A stretch of 64,000 nucleotides of DNA, from NCBI GenBank assembly GCA_035511075.1, contig DATKFW010000002.1, positions 1 to 64,000 of the forward strand, given 5' to 3'. The notes beneath the pieces were generated by a model. That model was not told the origin of the DNA. It saw only the letters and a program-made list of their open reading frames with translations, and did no database searches. Source of the DNA: DATAUD01 sp035511075. GTDB taxonomy: Bacteria; Verrucomicrobiota; Verrucomicrobiia; Limisphaerales; Palsa-1400. Below, piece after piece: positions 25,711-34,788 of the stretch (positions are counted from its first letter, which is position 1; every line of letters starts with the position of its first letter). Position numbers and translations under genes: made by a program.

Positions 25711-26910
25711 GTGGCGGCTCTTCCGAAGAAATCGGCGCTTCGCCTTCGCGTCACGACGGCGGCCGAGTCGATGCTGCGCGGCGGCCATCCGTGGCTTTTC
25801 GCCAACAGCGTCCGCGAGCAGAATCGTGACGGGGAGACTGGAGAACTGGCTGTGATTTTCGACCGCAAGGACCGGTTCCTGGCCGTTGGCCTGTTCGACT
25901 CGGATTCTCCGATACGCGTCCGCATTCTGCACGCCGGCAAACCATGCGCCATCGACTCCGACTGGTGGCGGAAACGCGCGGCCGATGCCGTGAACCGCCG
26001 GGAGGGTTTGTTTGACAGCATGACAACGGGTTACCGGCTGATCAACGGCGAGAGCGACGGCTGGCCGGGGTTGGTCTTGGATCGGTACGGCGACACGTTG
26101 GTTTTGAAGATTTACTCGGCGGCATGGCTGCCGCGCCTGGAGGAAACCGCCGGCTTTCTGGCGAAGAATACACGCCTTGTCCTGCGCCTGAGCCGAAATA
26201 TTCAAAAGTACGCCGCCGAACGGTTTGGCCTGGCGGATGGCCGGATTTTGCGCGGCCCGCCGGTTGAAGGGCCGGTGTTGTTTTTGGAGAATGGCTTGCG
26301 GTTCGAGGCAGACGTCTTGCGCGGGCAGAAAACGGGGTTCTTTTTGGACCAGCGGGACAATCGGCGCCACGTCGGCGCCCTCGCGGAGGGCCGCGAGGTT
26401 TTGAATCTCTTCAGCTACACGGGCGGTTTCTCGCTGTATGCGGCCGATGGCGGCGCGGCGTCCGTTCTAAGTCTTGACATCAGCGAGCATGCGCTCGCGG
26501 GCGCGCGCCGGAATTTCTCGCTCAATCAGGCCCGAACCCCGGTCGCCCGCTGCCGTCATGAAACGATCCACGCCGACGCTTTTGATTGGCTTGCGGATAA
26601 ACCAAAAAAGAAGTTTGGCATGATCGTGCTCGATCCCCCATCGCTGGCCAAACGCGAATCGGAACGCGCCGCGGCCCTCGGCGCGTACGGCAGGCTCATC
26701 GAAGGCGCCCTCCCGCTTCTGGACAGTAATGGCATCCTGGTTGCCGCGTCGTGTTCCGCCCATGTTTCGGCTGACGAATTTTTCGGGCTGGCGCGCACAT
26801 TCGAGCCCGGGATCGAGGAATTGAAAACGACGCGCCACGCCGCCGATCATCCGGCAACATTTCCGGAGTCCGAATACTTGAAATGCATTTATCTGCGCCT
26901 ACGCGGGTGA
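25711..26910 (+). CDS. rlmI: Class I rRNA (cytosine-C5) methyltransferase, RlmI-like
   Basis: A 399-residue SAM-dependent methyltransferase from GTG 25711. A PUA-like N-terminal domain (LRGGHPWLFANSVREQN) precedes a Rossmann domain with VLNLFSYTGGFSLYAADGGA as the SAM-binding motif I region, FGMIVLDPPSLAK as the catalytic motif IV region, and ILVAASCSAHVSADEF near the end. Length and order match RlmI/RlmK-N, which methylates 23S rRNA. The 3' end overlaps the convergent transporter gene by 12 bases. The intergenic 25539-25710 has no clear promoter. Confidence 0.88.
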   Translation: MAALPKKSALRLRVTTAAESMLRGGHPWLFANSVREQNRDGETGELAVIFDRKDRFLAVGLFDSDSPIRVRILHAGKPCAIDSDWWRKRAADAVNRREGLFDSMTTGYRLINGESDGWPGLVLDRYGDTLVLKIYSAAWLPRLEETAGFLAKNTRLVLRLSRNIQKYAAERFGLADGRILRGPPVEGPVLFLENGLRFEADVLRGQKTGFFLDQRDNRRHVGALAEGREVLNLFSYTGGFSLYAADGGAASVLSLDISEHALAGARRNFSLNQARTPVARCRHETIHADAFDWLADKPKKKFGMIVLDPPSLAKRESERAAALGAYGRLIEGALPLLDSNGILVAASCSAHVSADEFFGLARTFEPGIEELKTTRHAADHPATFPESEYLKCIYLRLRG

Positions 26911-28218
26911 AGCGGCGCGTTTCAATTGGAGGCGGGCGACGCGCGCCCCGTCGATTGCCTCCACGCGCAATTCGAATTGGCCCAGCGTCAGCAAATCGCC
27001 CTGTTTGGGAAAACCGCCGAGCCGGTGGGTGACCCAGCCGCTGGTGGTAGAAATGCCGTTGCCGGCAAGGTCCTGCCCGACCAATTCCGCCAATTCGTGC
27101 AGCGGCAGCGCGCCGTCGATCTCCCAATGATTTTCGCCGCGCCGCAGGAGAAGCGGTTTTTCCTGGTCGAACTCGTCCTGGATTTGCCCGACCAGTTCTT
27201 CCAGCACATTTTCCAACGTGACCATGCCAAGGGTGCCGCCGTATTCATCGACGACGATGGCGAAATGCAGTTTGCGCTCCAGGAAAAGCTGAAGCAATTT
27301 TTCCAGCCGCGTCGTTTCCGGGACGTAGATCAATTTGCGCGCCACCCGCGCCAGGTCCGCGGCGCGCGTCATTTTGGGACCCGAAGCAAACAGGTCCTTG
27401 ATATGCACCACGCCGATTGATTTATCCAGGTCGCCTCCCTGGCACAGCGGAAAACGCGAGTAGCGCGTCTTTTCCGCGATTTCAAGGCATTCGCTGATGC
27501 TGGCCTCGGTATCGAACGCCGTGATTTCCTGCCGCGGACGCATCACGTTGCGAACGAGATGGCGGCTCAGATCCAGCGCGTTCAACACGATGGCGTGTCC
27601 CAGTGTGCCGCCGCCAATTTGCCGCTGTCCGAACATCAGGCGCAATTCCTCCTCGGAATGAACAAAGCGCGTCGAACCGGACGGTTCAATGCCCACGCGG
27701 CGCAACAGCCACTGGGCCGATTGGTTCAGGACCCAGTTGAACGGGTAGGAAAGACGATAAAACCAGTGCAGCGGCGCGGCAACCCACATCGCCGTCGGAA
27801 GCGACTTCTGGATGGCCAGCCACTTCGGCCCCAACTCTCCCAGCACGATTTGGAGAAATGTCGTCACCGAAAAACCCACCGCGAAGGCCACCGACTTTCG
27901 AATGTGGGGCGAATTCACGCCGACCCCCGCCAGCAACGGCGATAGCAGCACTGTAAATACCGGTTGCGCCAGCCAGCCCAATCCGAGGCTTGCCATGGTG
28001 ATGCCCAATTGCGTCGCGCTCAGGTACGACGTGAGGTGTTGAAGAATATGCCGGGCAAGCCGCGCGCGCCGGTGTCCCGCCACGATCAGCGCCTCCAATT
28101 GCGTCTCGCGCAGCTTGACGAATGCAAACTCGGCGGCAACGAAAAAGCCGTTGACCAGAACGATGGCCAGCATCCCGAGCAACCGGAGCGCGTTGCCGGC
28201 GATGACATCGGAGTTCAT
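26899..28218 (-). CDS. CNNM/CorC-type transporter (third of three)
   Basis: A 439-residue protein with an N-terminal DUF21 membrane domain (LAIVLVNGFFVAAEFAFVKL and further helices to about 170), a CBS pair (MRPRQEITAFDTEASISECL to about 330) and a C-terminal CorC_HlyC domain (GDLLTLGQFELRVEAIDGAR). This architecture belongs to the CNNM/CorC (hemolysin C-like) family, linked to magnesium or cobalt efflux. The start is at the stop of the preceding paralogue (1-base overlap). It is the last gene of the three-gene operon. Confidence 0.92.
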   Translation of the reverse strand: MNSDVIAGNALRLLGMLAIVLVNGFFVAAEFAFVKLRETQLEALIVAGHRRARLARHILQHLTSYLSATQLGITMASLGLGWLAQPVFTVLLSPLLAGVGVNSPHIRKSVAFAVGFSVTTFLQIVLGELGPKWLAIQKSLPTAMWVAAPLHWFYRLSYPFNWVLNQSAQWLLRRVGIEPSGSTRFVHSEEELRLMFGQRQIGGGTLGHAIVLNALDLSRHLVRNVMRPRQEITAFDTEASISECLEIAEKTRYSRFPLCQGGDLDKSIGVVHIKDLFASGPKMTRAADLARVARKLIYVPETTRLEKLLQLFLERKLHFAIVVDEYGGTLGMVTLENVLEELVGQIQDEFDQEKPLLLRRGENHWEIDGALPLHELAELVGQDLAGNGISTTSGWVTHRLGGFPKQGDLLTLGQFELRVEAIDGARVARLQLKRAASPA

Positions 28219-29201
28219 CAGGTGACATCTCCGAAGATCACTTTAAAAACGTCCTGCAAACTGATAATGCCGATTTCTCGGTTATTCGGTCCCAATACCA
28301 CCGCCTGCCGCCAACCAGTTTGTTGCATCCGGTGCAACGCCTCGTCGAGCAGCAAATCCTCCTGAAGAAAAAAGGCGGGTTGAAGATATTCGCGCGCCGG
28401 TTTGTCGGGGTCGATGTCCGCCAGATAAAGAATATGTTCGAGGTTGACGACGCCGGCAACGCGCCCGATTTTCGAATCGAAAGCGGGCACGCGCGTGAGG
28501 TTCCGCTCGCGGCAAAGGGCGAGCACCTGGCGCATCGGTGTTTCGGCCAGGACGCTGGTGACGTTGGCCATGGGCACCATGACGTGGCGCACCCGGCGAT
28601 TGGGCAGATCGAGCACGCGATTGATCATCACCTTTTCCTCGCGAGTCAAATCCGGGGCCGCTTCCTGCATGACAAAGCGCAGTTCATCCCGGCTGCCAAA
28701 GAGGCGTCCGGTGTAAGTGCGACCTCCGGTCCAACGCAGCAAGCCGCGCGAAAACCACTCCACCACCGACGCCAGCGGGGCTAGCAGCCAGTGGATCCAG
28801 CGAAACGGAAACGCCAGGGCCAGCGAGAGACGGTTGGGATACCGCTGGAAAAGGGTTTTGGGCGCCAATTCGCAAAGGATGTAAAAAAGAAAAACACCCG
28901 CTAAAAACACTGCCACCTCCAATACGCGCCGGTGTCCAAGCCCCCTTTGCAATTGCAGATAGCCGAGGCTGAAAATGACGAAATTGACCACCGTGTTGCC
29001 CACCAGGATGGTCCAAAGGAAATCCTCCGGGTTTTGCAGGAAGCCTTGCAACACCGCCGCCCGGCGGTCGCCGCTCCGCATCAATTGGCGGACACGAAAC
29101 CGGTTCAACGCCAGCACGCCTGTCTCCATTCCCGAAAATAGGAAGGAGAGCGCGACGCACAACAGCGCCGCCAGCAACACCAAAATGTCGATGTCACTCA
29201 T
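28218..29201 (-). CDS. CNNM/CorC-type transporter (second of three), short form
   Basis: A 327-residue protein with the DUF21 membrane domain (VALSFLFSGMETGVLALNRF, ILVGNTVVNFVIFSLGYL) and CBS motifs (VMVPMANVTSVLAETPMRQV; VAGVVNLEHILYLADIDPDK) but no C-terminal CorC_HlyC domain. It ends soon after the second CBS (REIGIISLQDVFKVIFGDV). It overlaps the first gene by 4 bases and the third by 1. The missing domain makes it unlike the other two and suggests a distinct role or a partner in a mixed complex. Confidence 0.9.
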   Translation of the reverse strand: MSDIDILVLLAALLCVALSFLFSGMETGVLALNRFRVRQLMRSGDRRAAVLQGFLQNPEDFLWTILVGNTVVNFVIFSLGYLQLQRGLGHRRVLEVAVFLAGVFLFYILCELAPKTLFQRYPNRLSLALAFPFRWIHWLLAPLASVVEWFSRGLLRWTGGRTYTGRLFGSRDELRFVMQEAAPDLTREEKVMINRVLDLPNRRVRHVMVPMANVTSVLAETPMRQVLALCRERNLTRVPAFDSKIGRVAGVVNLEHILYLADIDPDKPAREYLQPAFFLQEDLLLDEALHRMQQTGWRQAVVLGPNNREIGIISLQDVFKVIFGDVT

Positions 29202-30457
29202 CGTTTCTTGACCACCTCCACCAGCAGTTCGCGAATGCGGCGTTCGTCGGCCGCCTGCACCGTCAGGCGCAAGCCGCCCGCCGTGACGGATTCCCCGGGC
29301 GCCGGCACCACTTCAAATTCATGCAGGGCCATGCCGGCCATCGTTTCAAATCCCGGCACGTCCGGCAACGGCGGATATTCCCGGCGGAAATTGTCCAGGA
29401 GCACCGAGCCGCTGACGCGCCAGCGATTTTCGGCGACTTTTTCAACGATTGCCCGCTCGGGCGCATGTTCACTGCGAATTTCTCCAAGCACTTCAGCAAG
29501 GATGTCTTCAATGGTGACGATCCCGGCGGTTCCCCCGAACTCGTCCAAGACGATGGCCAATCCCCGTTGCTGCCGCTGGAGGCTCTTTAACAATTGCAAC
29601 AGGTTCATGCTCTCCGGCACAAAGGACGGGAACTCGATGGCCGCGGCAAGATCGGCTTCCGGGTCCAGCAGCAAGACACGCGTGTTGAGCACCCCGACGA
29701 TCGTGTCCACCGAGTCGTCATAAATCGGCAGCCGCCGGTGCTTGAAGCGCCGCGCGGCCTCGATCATTTCCGGCACGGAAAGGTCGTCGGAAATGCAGGC
29801 CACTTTCAGCCGGACTTTCATCACGTCACCCGCGTGGCGACGGTCCAGATTGATGATTTGCAGAATGATCTCCTTTTCGCCGGCGGCAAGCGCCCCTTGC
29901 TGGTAGGCCATCTCCAACAATTCCTGGTATTCGGCATCCGACAGCCCCGAGGGCGCCTTGGTCGGGATCGGAGCCACCCCGCGCAAGCTTTGGTTGGTCA
30001 CCCATTGAGCCACACGGCGCAATGGGCGGCTGGCCCCCTGCAGAACCGTCATCAATCGGGCCACGCGCAATGCCCAAAGTTCCGGCGCACGGACAGCGAG
30101 GGTTTTTGGCGCAACCTCGGCGCCAAAAAGAATCAGCACCAACAGCGCCGCAAAAACCAGAGCCAGCGGCCATTGGTGTCGCACCGCCAGCCAAAGCGCC
30201 ACCATGACGATGCCGGCGTTGGCAATACTGTTGCCCAGCACCAGCGTCGCCAGCAAATCCTGCGGTTCAGACAGCAGGCGGCCAATCAGCACGGCACGAT
30301 GAGGAAAACGGGTCTCCAACTGGCGCAATTGCCATTTGCCCAGGGAAAACAAAGATGTCTCAGCCAGCGCGAAGAAAAAACTGGCCCCGGAGAAAGCTGC
30401 CAGGACGAGCAATGCGATGGTCGGCGTCATCACAGGAAGATTGAGCCAGAATGGCAA
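29198..30457 (-). CDS. CNNM/CorC-type transporter (first of three)
   Basis: A 419-residue protein, the full architecture: DUF21 (LAAFSGASFFFALAETSLFS, LATLVLGNSIANAGIVMVAL), CBS pair (MKVRLKVACISDDLSVPEMI and VGVLNTRVLLLDPEADLAAA) and CorC_HlyC C-terminus (SVTAGGLRLTVQAADERRIR). It heads the operon on the minus strand. The three genes are tandem paralogues with low mutual identity, so they are old duplicates. Divalent-cation efflux is the family's function; substrate not assigned. Confidence 0.92.
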   Translation of the reverse strand: MPFWLNLPVMTPTIALLVLAAFSGASFFFALAETSLFSLGKWQLRQLETRFPHRAVLIGRLLSEPQDLLATLVLGNSIANAGIVMVALWLAVRHQWPLALVFAALLVLILFGAEVAPKTLAVRAPELWALRVARLMTVLQGASRPLRRVAQWVTNQSLRGVAPIPTKAPSGLSDAEYQELLEMAYQQGALAAGEKEIILQIINLDRRHAGDVMKVRLKVACISDDLSVPEMIEAARRFKHRRLPIYDDSVDTIVGVLNTRVLLLDPEADLAAAIEFPSFVPESMNLLQLLKSLQRQQRGLAIVLDEFGGTAGIVTIEDILAEVLGEIRSEHAPERAIVEKVAENRWRVSGSVLLDNFRREYPPLPDVPGFETMAGMALHEFEVVPAPGESVTAGGLRLTVQAADERRIRELLVEVVKKR

Positions 30458-30570
30458 AAGGCAAGTGGGAAAAAGTCCCGGCCTATCACGGGACGATCCA
30501 ACAGATGCCTCTGGCCCGCCCCGAGGTCAACGCTGGCACGATATATCCATCTTCAAAAAAATGAAACTGG

Positions 30571-30599
30571 TTGACACAACCCGCGTTTTCAAATGTATT
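30571..30599 (+). promoter_or_regulatory. Candidate sigma-70-type promoter for the VOC gene
   Basis: TTGACA (30571-30576) is followed after 17 bases by TGTATT (30594-30599). A transcript starting near 30606 would contain the SD GGAG (30623-30626) and the GTG at 30633. It lies downstream of the ATG at 30561, which argues that this earlier ATG is not the start. Confidence 0.5.
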
Positions 30600-30632
30600 A
30601 ATCGTTGTCGGGAGCGACCATTGGAGATTCCT

Positions 30633-30971
30633 GTGAAAAGTAAAATTCGAAGTTCACGCGACGTCATTATCCGAACCGATGCCTGGGCAAAGGCGACCAA
30701 GTTTTATGGCTCGGTTCTTGGCCTGCCAGTAACGCACCGGAGCAAAAAGCTCATGGGCTTTGAGACGGGTGCTTTCTGTCTATACGTCGAAAAGGGCGCC
30801 GCGCACGGGCCGGTTTTCGATTTCCTCGTGCCCGACGTTCAGGCCGCTAAACGCAGGCTCGTCGCTGCCGGCTGCACTGTCCTGGAGGAGAATCCAGCCA
30901 TCCCGCGCTGCTATATTGGGGACCCGTACGGTGTCGTGTTCAACCTCGGCCAAGCCTCTCCGGAGGTATGA
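30633..30971 (+). CDS. VOC (glyoxalase/bleomycin-resistance fold) protein
   Basis: A 112-residue protein from GTG 30633, chosen because GGAG lies 6 bases before it and a promoter-like -35 follows the alternative ATG at 30561. It is one VOC module: VIIRTDAWAKATKFYGSVLG, then FETGAFCLYVEKGAA and the C-terminal IGDPYGVVFNLGQ. The fold usually binds a divalent metal and works as a dimer. Possible functions include a lyase/dioxygenase or antibiotic binding; the sequence does not decide. The gene stands alone between the CNNM operon and the GH109 gene. Confidence 0.85.
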   Translation: MKSKIRSSRDVIIRTDAWAKATKFYGSVLGLPVTHRSKKLMGFETGAFCLYVEKGAAHGPVFDFLVPDVQAAKRRLVAAGCTVLEENPAIPRCYIGDPYGVVFNLGQASPEV

Positions 30972-31083
30972 AGCAGTCCACCAATTTCCGCCCTTCTGGG
31001 CTTAAGACCGGCTCGATTGACACTGCGTCCTGACGCGGTTAGCGTGAATTCCAATTTCGCTCAGAAACAAAAGTATTAATGCC

Positions 31084-32553
31084 ATGACCACTTCTCATTC
31101 CTCACGCCGTGACTTTTTGAAAACCTCCGCCATCGCCGGCGCCGCGGCGTCGCTGTCCGTCCTTTCCGACGGACGCGCCGCCAATGCGAATCCCGACGAA
31201 GCCGGGGCCGTGACGTTGCCCAGCGGCGTTGTGCTCAAGCCCGGACTCGGCGTAACCCGGCCCCGTCCCGAGGGCCAGCAACCCGTTCACGACCTGACGA
31301 CCAATCCGCTGGAACGGGTTCGCGTGGGATTCATCGGCTGCGGCGGGCGCGGGACCAGCCTCGTGCATGAAGTGCTGGGTCTGGAGTTCGCCGACATCGT
31401 CGCGGTATGCGATCTGCGCCCGGAACGCGCCAAGTCCGCCGCCGACAGCATCGAGAAGGCCCGGGGCAAGGCGCCCGAGGTCTTCGGCGGCACCGAGCAT
31501 ATCTGGGAGAAACTCGCCGCCATGGATGGTATTGACGTGATCTACGTTGCCACGCCCTGGGAATGGCACGTGCCGATGGCACTGGGCGCGATGGAACACG
31601 GAAAACACGCCTTTGTCGAGGTGTCCGCGGCAGTCACGGTGGACGATTGCTGGCGGCTCGTGGATGCCAGCGAACGCGCCCGCCGGCATTGCCTTATCCT
31701 GGAGAATTGTTGCTACGGCGAAAACGAATTATTCCTGCTCAACATGGCGCGCGAAGGGGTGTTTGGGGAGTTGAACCACGGCGAATGCGCCTACCTCCAC
31801 GATCTGCGCGCCCTTTTGTTCGATCTCAACGGCGAAGGCGGCTGGCGTCGCGCGTACCACGTCGCCTACAACGGCAATCTCTATCCCACTCACGGTCTGG
31901 GCCCGGTGGCGCAGTACATGGGCATTGGCCGCGGCGACCAATTCAAGTTTCTGGTGTCCATGAGTTCCCCGGAAAAGGGCCTATCCAAATGGCGCGCCGA
32001 TCACAATCCCAACAGCGGCCAGCAGGAGGGGGAAAAATACATCTGCGGCGACATGAATACTTCCCTCATCAAGACCGAATTGGGCCGGACCATCATGCTG
32101 CAACACGATGTTTGCAGCCCGCGGCCCTACAGCCGCATCAACGCCCTATACGGCAGCGGCGCGATCTTCTTCGATTATCCCGCGCGTCTCTCCATCAACC
32201 AACCCAAACAATACGGCCTTGCGGCGGCCAATTCCGAGGATTGGCTCACCGACGCCGACATGCAAAAGATGCGCGATCGCTTCACCCATCCTTTGTGGCG
32301 CAAGCTGGCCGAGCGGGCTAAGAACTCCGGTCACGGCGGGATGGACTTCGTGGAAAACTGGCGTCATCTGGATTGCATCCGCCAGGGCAGAACGCCGGAC
32401 ATTGTGGTTTACGACGCGGCGGCGTGGAGCAGCATGATTGAAATCTCCTCCCGCTCAGTGGCTACCGGCAGCATGCCCGTGCCAGTGCCCGACTTCACGC
32501 GCGGATTGTGGAAGAGCCGGGAACCGCTTGGCATCGCCGAACAAACCGCGTAA
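31084..32553 (+). CDS. GH109-type NAD-dependent glycosidase with Tat signal
   Basis: A 489-residue Gfo/Idh/MocA-fold protein. The N-terminus SSRRDFLKTSAIAGAAASL is a Tat signal. The NAD-binding motif VRVGFIGCGGRGTSLVHE (about residues 80-97) is followed by VIYVATPWEWHVPMALGAME. Family 109 glycosidase signatures are strong: NCCYGENELFLLNMAREG, YPTHGLGPVAQYMG, GDMNTSLIKTELGRTIMLQH and SPRPYSRI. GH109 enzymes use NAD for hydrolysis of alpha-N-acetylgalactosaminides. Export implies action on external glycans. There is no clear SD before the ATG. Confidence 0.85.
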   Translation: MTTSHSSRRDFLKTSAIAGAAASLSVLSDGRAANANPDEAGAVTLPSGVVLKPGLGVTRPRPEGQQPVHDLTTNPLERVRVGFIGCGGRGTSLVHEVLGLEFADIVAVCDLRPERAKSAADSIEKARGKAPEVFGGTEHIWEKLAAMDGIDVIYVATPWEWHVPMALGAMEHGKHAFVEVSAAVTVDDCWRLVDASERARRHCLILENCCYGENELFLLNMAREGVFGELNHGECAYLHDLRALLFDLNGEGGWRRAYHVAYNGNLYPTHGLGPVAQYMGIGRGDQFKFLVSMSSPEKGLSKWRADHNPNSGQQEGEKYICGDMNTSLIKTELGRTIMLQHDVCSPRPYSRINALYGSGAIFFDYPARLSINQPKQYGLAAANSEDWLTDADMQKMRDRFTHPLWRKLAERAKNSGHGGMDFVENWRHLDCIRQGRTPDIVVYDAAAWSSMIEISSRSVATGSMPVPVPDFTRGLWKSREPLGIAEQTA

Positions 32554-32710
32554 CGCGCCGGAACCTCAATCATTTCGCCAAGGCGCCGTGGAATTGTCGG
32601 TGGCGCCGGGCAGGCGACATTTTCAAAAGCCGCATCTTTTCGCGAGGAACATTTAATGACCCTGGAACTTTTGCCTTTTATGCAGCGGGCTTTCCCCTTA
32701 CTTTTCGCAC

Positions 32711-33631
32711 ATGGCTAAACCAGTTTTAGGGCGCGGGTTGGACGCGTTGCTCAGCGGCGCCGGTGCGGCGGCCTCCGCGGGCAGGACGGTCTTTCCGGCC
32801 GCGTCTGCGCCTAGCTCCGACGACGAAGGCGAACAGGTCCGGCGTGTGCCAGTGACCAGGGTCCGCCCGTGCCCGTTGCAGCCGCGAAAGGATTTTTCTC
32901 ACGAATCGCTCCAGGAACTGGCCGACTCCATCAAGGAGCAGGGAATCGTCCAGCCATTGATCGTTCGCCGGCGCGGAGAAACTTTCGAGTTGATCGCTGG
33001 AGAACGGCGGTGGCGCGCGGCGCAAATCGCCGGTTTGGCCGACGTGCCGGTCATCGTGCGCGAAGCGGATGATCGGTCGGTCTTGGAATTGGCCCTAATC
33101 GAAAACCTCCAACGCGAAAACTTAAACGCGATCGAGGAGGCGCAAGGTTACGCGCAATTGATCGGCCAATTTCAATTGACCCAGGAACAAGCCGCCACCA
33201 AGGTGGGCAAGAGCCGCGTCGTGGTGGCCAATGCGTTGCGCCTTTTGAAGCTGGCCCCGGAGTTGCAGGCTTACGTGCGCGATGGCCGGCTTTCGGTCGG
33301 TCATGCGAAGGTCATTTTGGGATTGGCCGCCCCCGAAGACCAGAGAATTGCTGCGGATCGCATTCTTAAAAAATCCCTAAGCGTCCGCCAAACGGAGGAG
33401 CTTGTCGCGTCGCTTCAGACTACCACCGGTGAAAAAAGCGGCGCGTCCAGGCAGCAACAGTTTTCTGCCCAGGACGCCCACATGGCGTCGATGCAGAGCA
33501 AGATCCAGGAACGATTCGGGACCAAGGTGGTGCTCCATTACCGGGAGGGCAAGGGCGCCATCGAAATCAGGTTTTTCACCGACGACGATCTGGAACGGAT
33601 TTTAAAGGTGGCGGGGATTGATCTCGATTGA
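32711..33631 (+). CDS. parB: Chromosome-partitioning protein ParB
   Basis: A 306-residue ParB/Noc family protein starting MAKPVLGRGLDALLSG, the classical ParB N-terminus. The ParB/Srx-like domain has IKEQGIVQPLIVRRRG and LIAGERRWRAAQIAGL (the GERR nucleotide-binding box), followed by the helix-turn-helix region (TQEQAATKVGKSRVVVANAL) and a C-terminal dimerisation domain. It binds parS and spreads on DNA using CTP. ParA (normally adjacent) is not in the window, and no TGTTTCACGTGAAACA-like parS was noticed. Confidence 0.93.
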   Translation: MAKPVLGRGLDALLSGAGAAASAGRTVFPAASAPSSDDEGEQVRRVPVTRVRPCPLQPRKDFSHESLQELADSIKEQGIVQPLIVRRRGETFELIAGERRWRAAQIAGLADVPVIVREADDRSVLELALIENLQRENLNAIEEAQGYAQLIGQFQLTQEQAATKVGKSRVVVANALRLLKLAPELQAYVRDGRLSVGHAKVILGLAAPEDQRIAADRILKKSLSVRQTEELVASLQTTTGEKSGASRQQQFSAQDAHMASMQSKIQERFGTKVVLHYREGKGAIEIRFFTDDDLERILKVAGIDLD

Positions 33632-33663
33632 ATACTCCCATTGGCGGCGAACGGCAGACTACG

Positions 33664-34788
33664 ATGATGAATACTCCTGAACTCCGCGCGCAGTGCGCGC
33701 AAATGCTTTTGGCCCGGACCGGGCAGGCCGCTCAGATGAGCGCGTTTGTCGGCCTGGATGGCTTTGTGGATGAAATTTTGCACGTGGTGGACAAACGCGA
33801 AAACGCGGAGGTCTATCAACGCCTGCCGACGATTGCCAGGTTGGCGGACCGTTTGGCCGCCGCCGCCGGCAAGAGCACGAACGTCGAACTCGTCAATCAA
33901 ATCACCAAGCTGGGTGGCAACGGTCCGATCATGGCCAATGCCTTGGCCAGTTTTGGCATGAAGGTGACCTACCTGGGCAATCTGGGCTATCCCAATTTGC
34001 ATCCGGTCTTTGCGGATTTTGCCAGGCGCGCCGAGGTCCACAGCATCGCCGAACCGGGCACCACCGACGCGTTGGAATTCGAGGACGGAAAAGTGATGGT
34101 GGGCAAGCACCTGTCGCTCAAACAAGTCACGTGGGATAACATTCAAAAACGCTTTGGCCGCGATCGTTTTGCCGGCAAATTCGCCGCCGCCGACCTGGTG
34201 GGCTTTGTCAATTGGACGATGCTTCCCTATATGAGCGATGTTTGGGAATCGATCCTCACGGAGATTTGCCCGGGAATGAAATCGCCGCGGCGCGTCATCT
34301 TTTTCGATCTGGCGGACCCTGAGAAACGGACGCGCCAGGACATTTTGCGGGCGTTGGACCTGATCGGGCAGTTCGAACAATACTTCAACGTCATCCTTGG
34401 CCTCAATGAAAAGGAGGCCCATGAAGTCGGCGATGTTCTTGGGATTCGCGCCGGGGCCGCGACGCCGGAGGCGCTGGCGGAGCTGGGCCTCAAAATCGCT
34501 TCGCGGCTCAAGTCGGGCACACTGGTCATTCACCCGGTTTCCTACGCGCTGGCCATCAGCAACAACAAGGTGGACATGGTCGAGGGGCCGTTCACAGGCA
34601 AGCCGCTCATCACCACCGGGGCCGGAGACCATTTCAATTCCGGTTTCTGCCTCGGAAGACTCCTGGGATTGGGCAACGAAATGAGCGTGCTCACGGGAGT
34701 GACCACAAGTGGGTATTATGTTCGCACCGCGCAAAGCCCGTCCATTGACCAGATCGCCGCGATGATGCTGGAGCCAGCCCAAAAATGA
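33664..34788 (+). CDS. PfkB family carbohydrate kinase
   Basis: A 374-residue protein from ATG 33664; 33667 is also ATG, and the frame extends to TTG 33628 overlapping parB. The PfkB signatures are LGGNGPIMANALASFGMKVT at the N-terminal side and TTGAGDHFNSGFCLGRLLG at the C-terminal side, with catalytic D322. VGLDGFVDEILHVVD is the substrate-side beginning. The substrate could be a sugar or nucleoside; the sequence does not decide. It is placed between parB and def with a 4-base overlap to def. Confidence 0.9.
   Translation: MMNTPELRAQCAQMLLARTGQAAQMSAFVGLDGFVDEILHVVDKRENAEVYQRLPTIARLADRLAAAAGKSTNVELVNQITKLGGNGPIMANALASFGMKVTYLGNLGYPNLHPVFADFARRAEVHSIAEPGTTDALEFEDGKVMVGKHLSLKQVTWDNIQKRFGRDRFAGKFAAADLVGFVNWTMLPYMSDVWESILTEICPGMKSPRRVIFFDLADPEKRTRQDILRALDLIGQFEQYFNVILGLNEKEAHEVGDVLGIRAGAATPEALAELGLKIASRLKSGTLVIHPVSYALAISNNKVDMVEGPFTGKPLITTGAGDHFNSGFCLGRLLGLGNEMSVLTGVTTSGYYVRTAQSPSIDQIAAMMLEPAQK

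Noticed and set aside
30561..30632. ATG 30561 as the start of the VOC protein
   Set aside because: A TTGACA promoter hexamer lies downstream of it and a better SD/GTG pair is at 30633.
33538..34782. A 414-codon frame on the minus strand
   Set aside because: It lies opposite the PfkB kinase and the end of parB, which are well supported.
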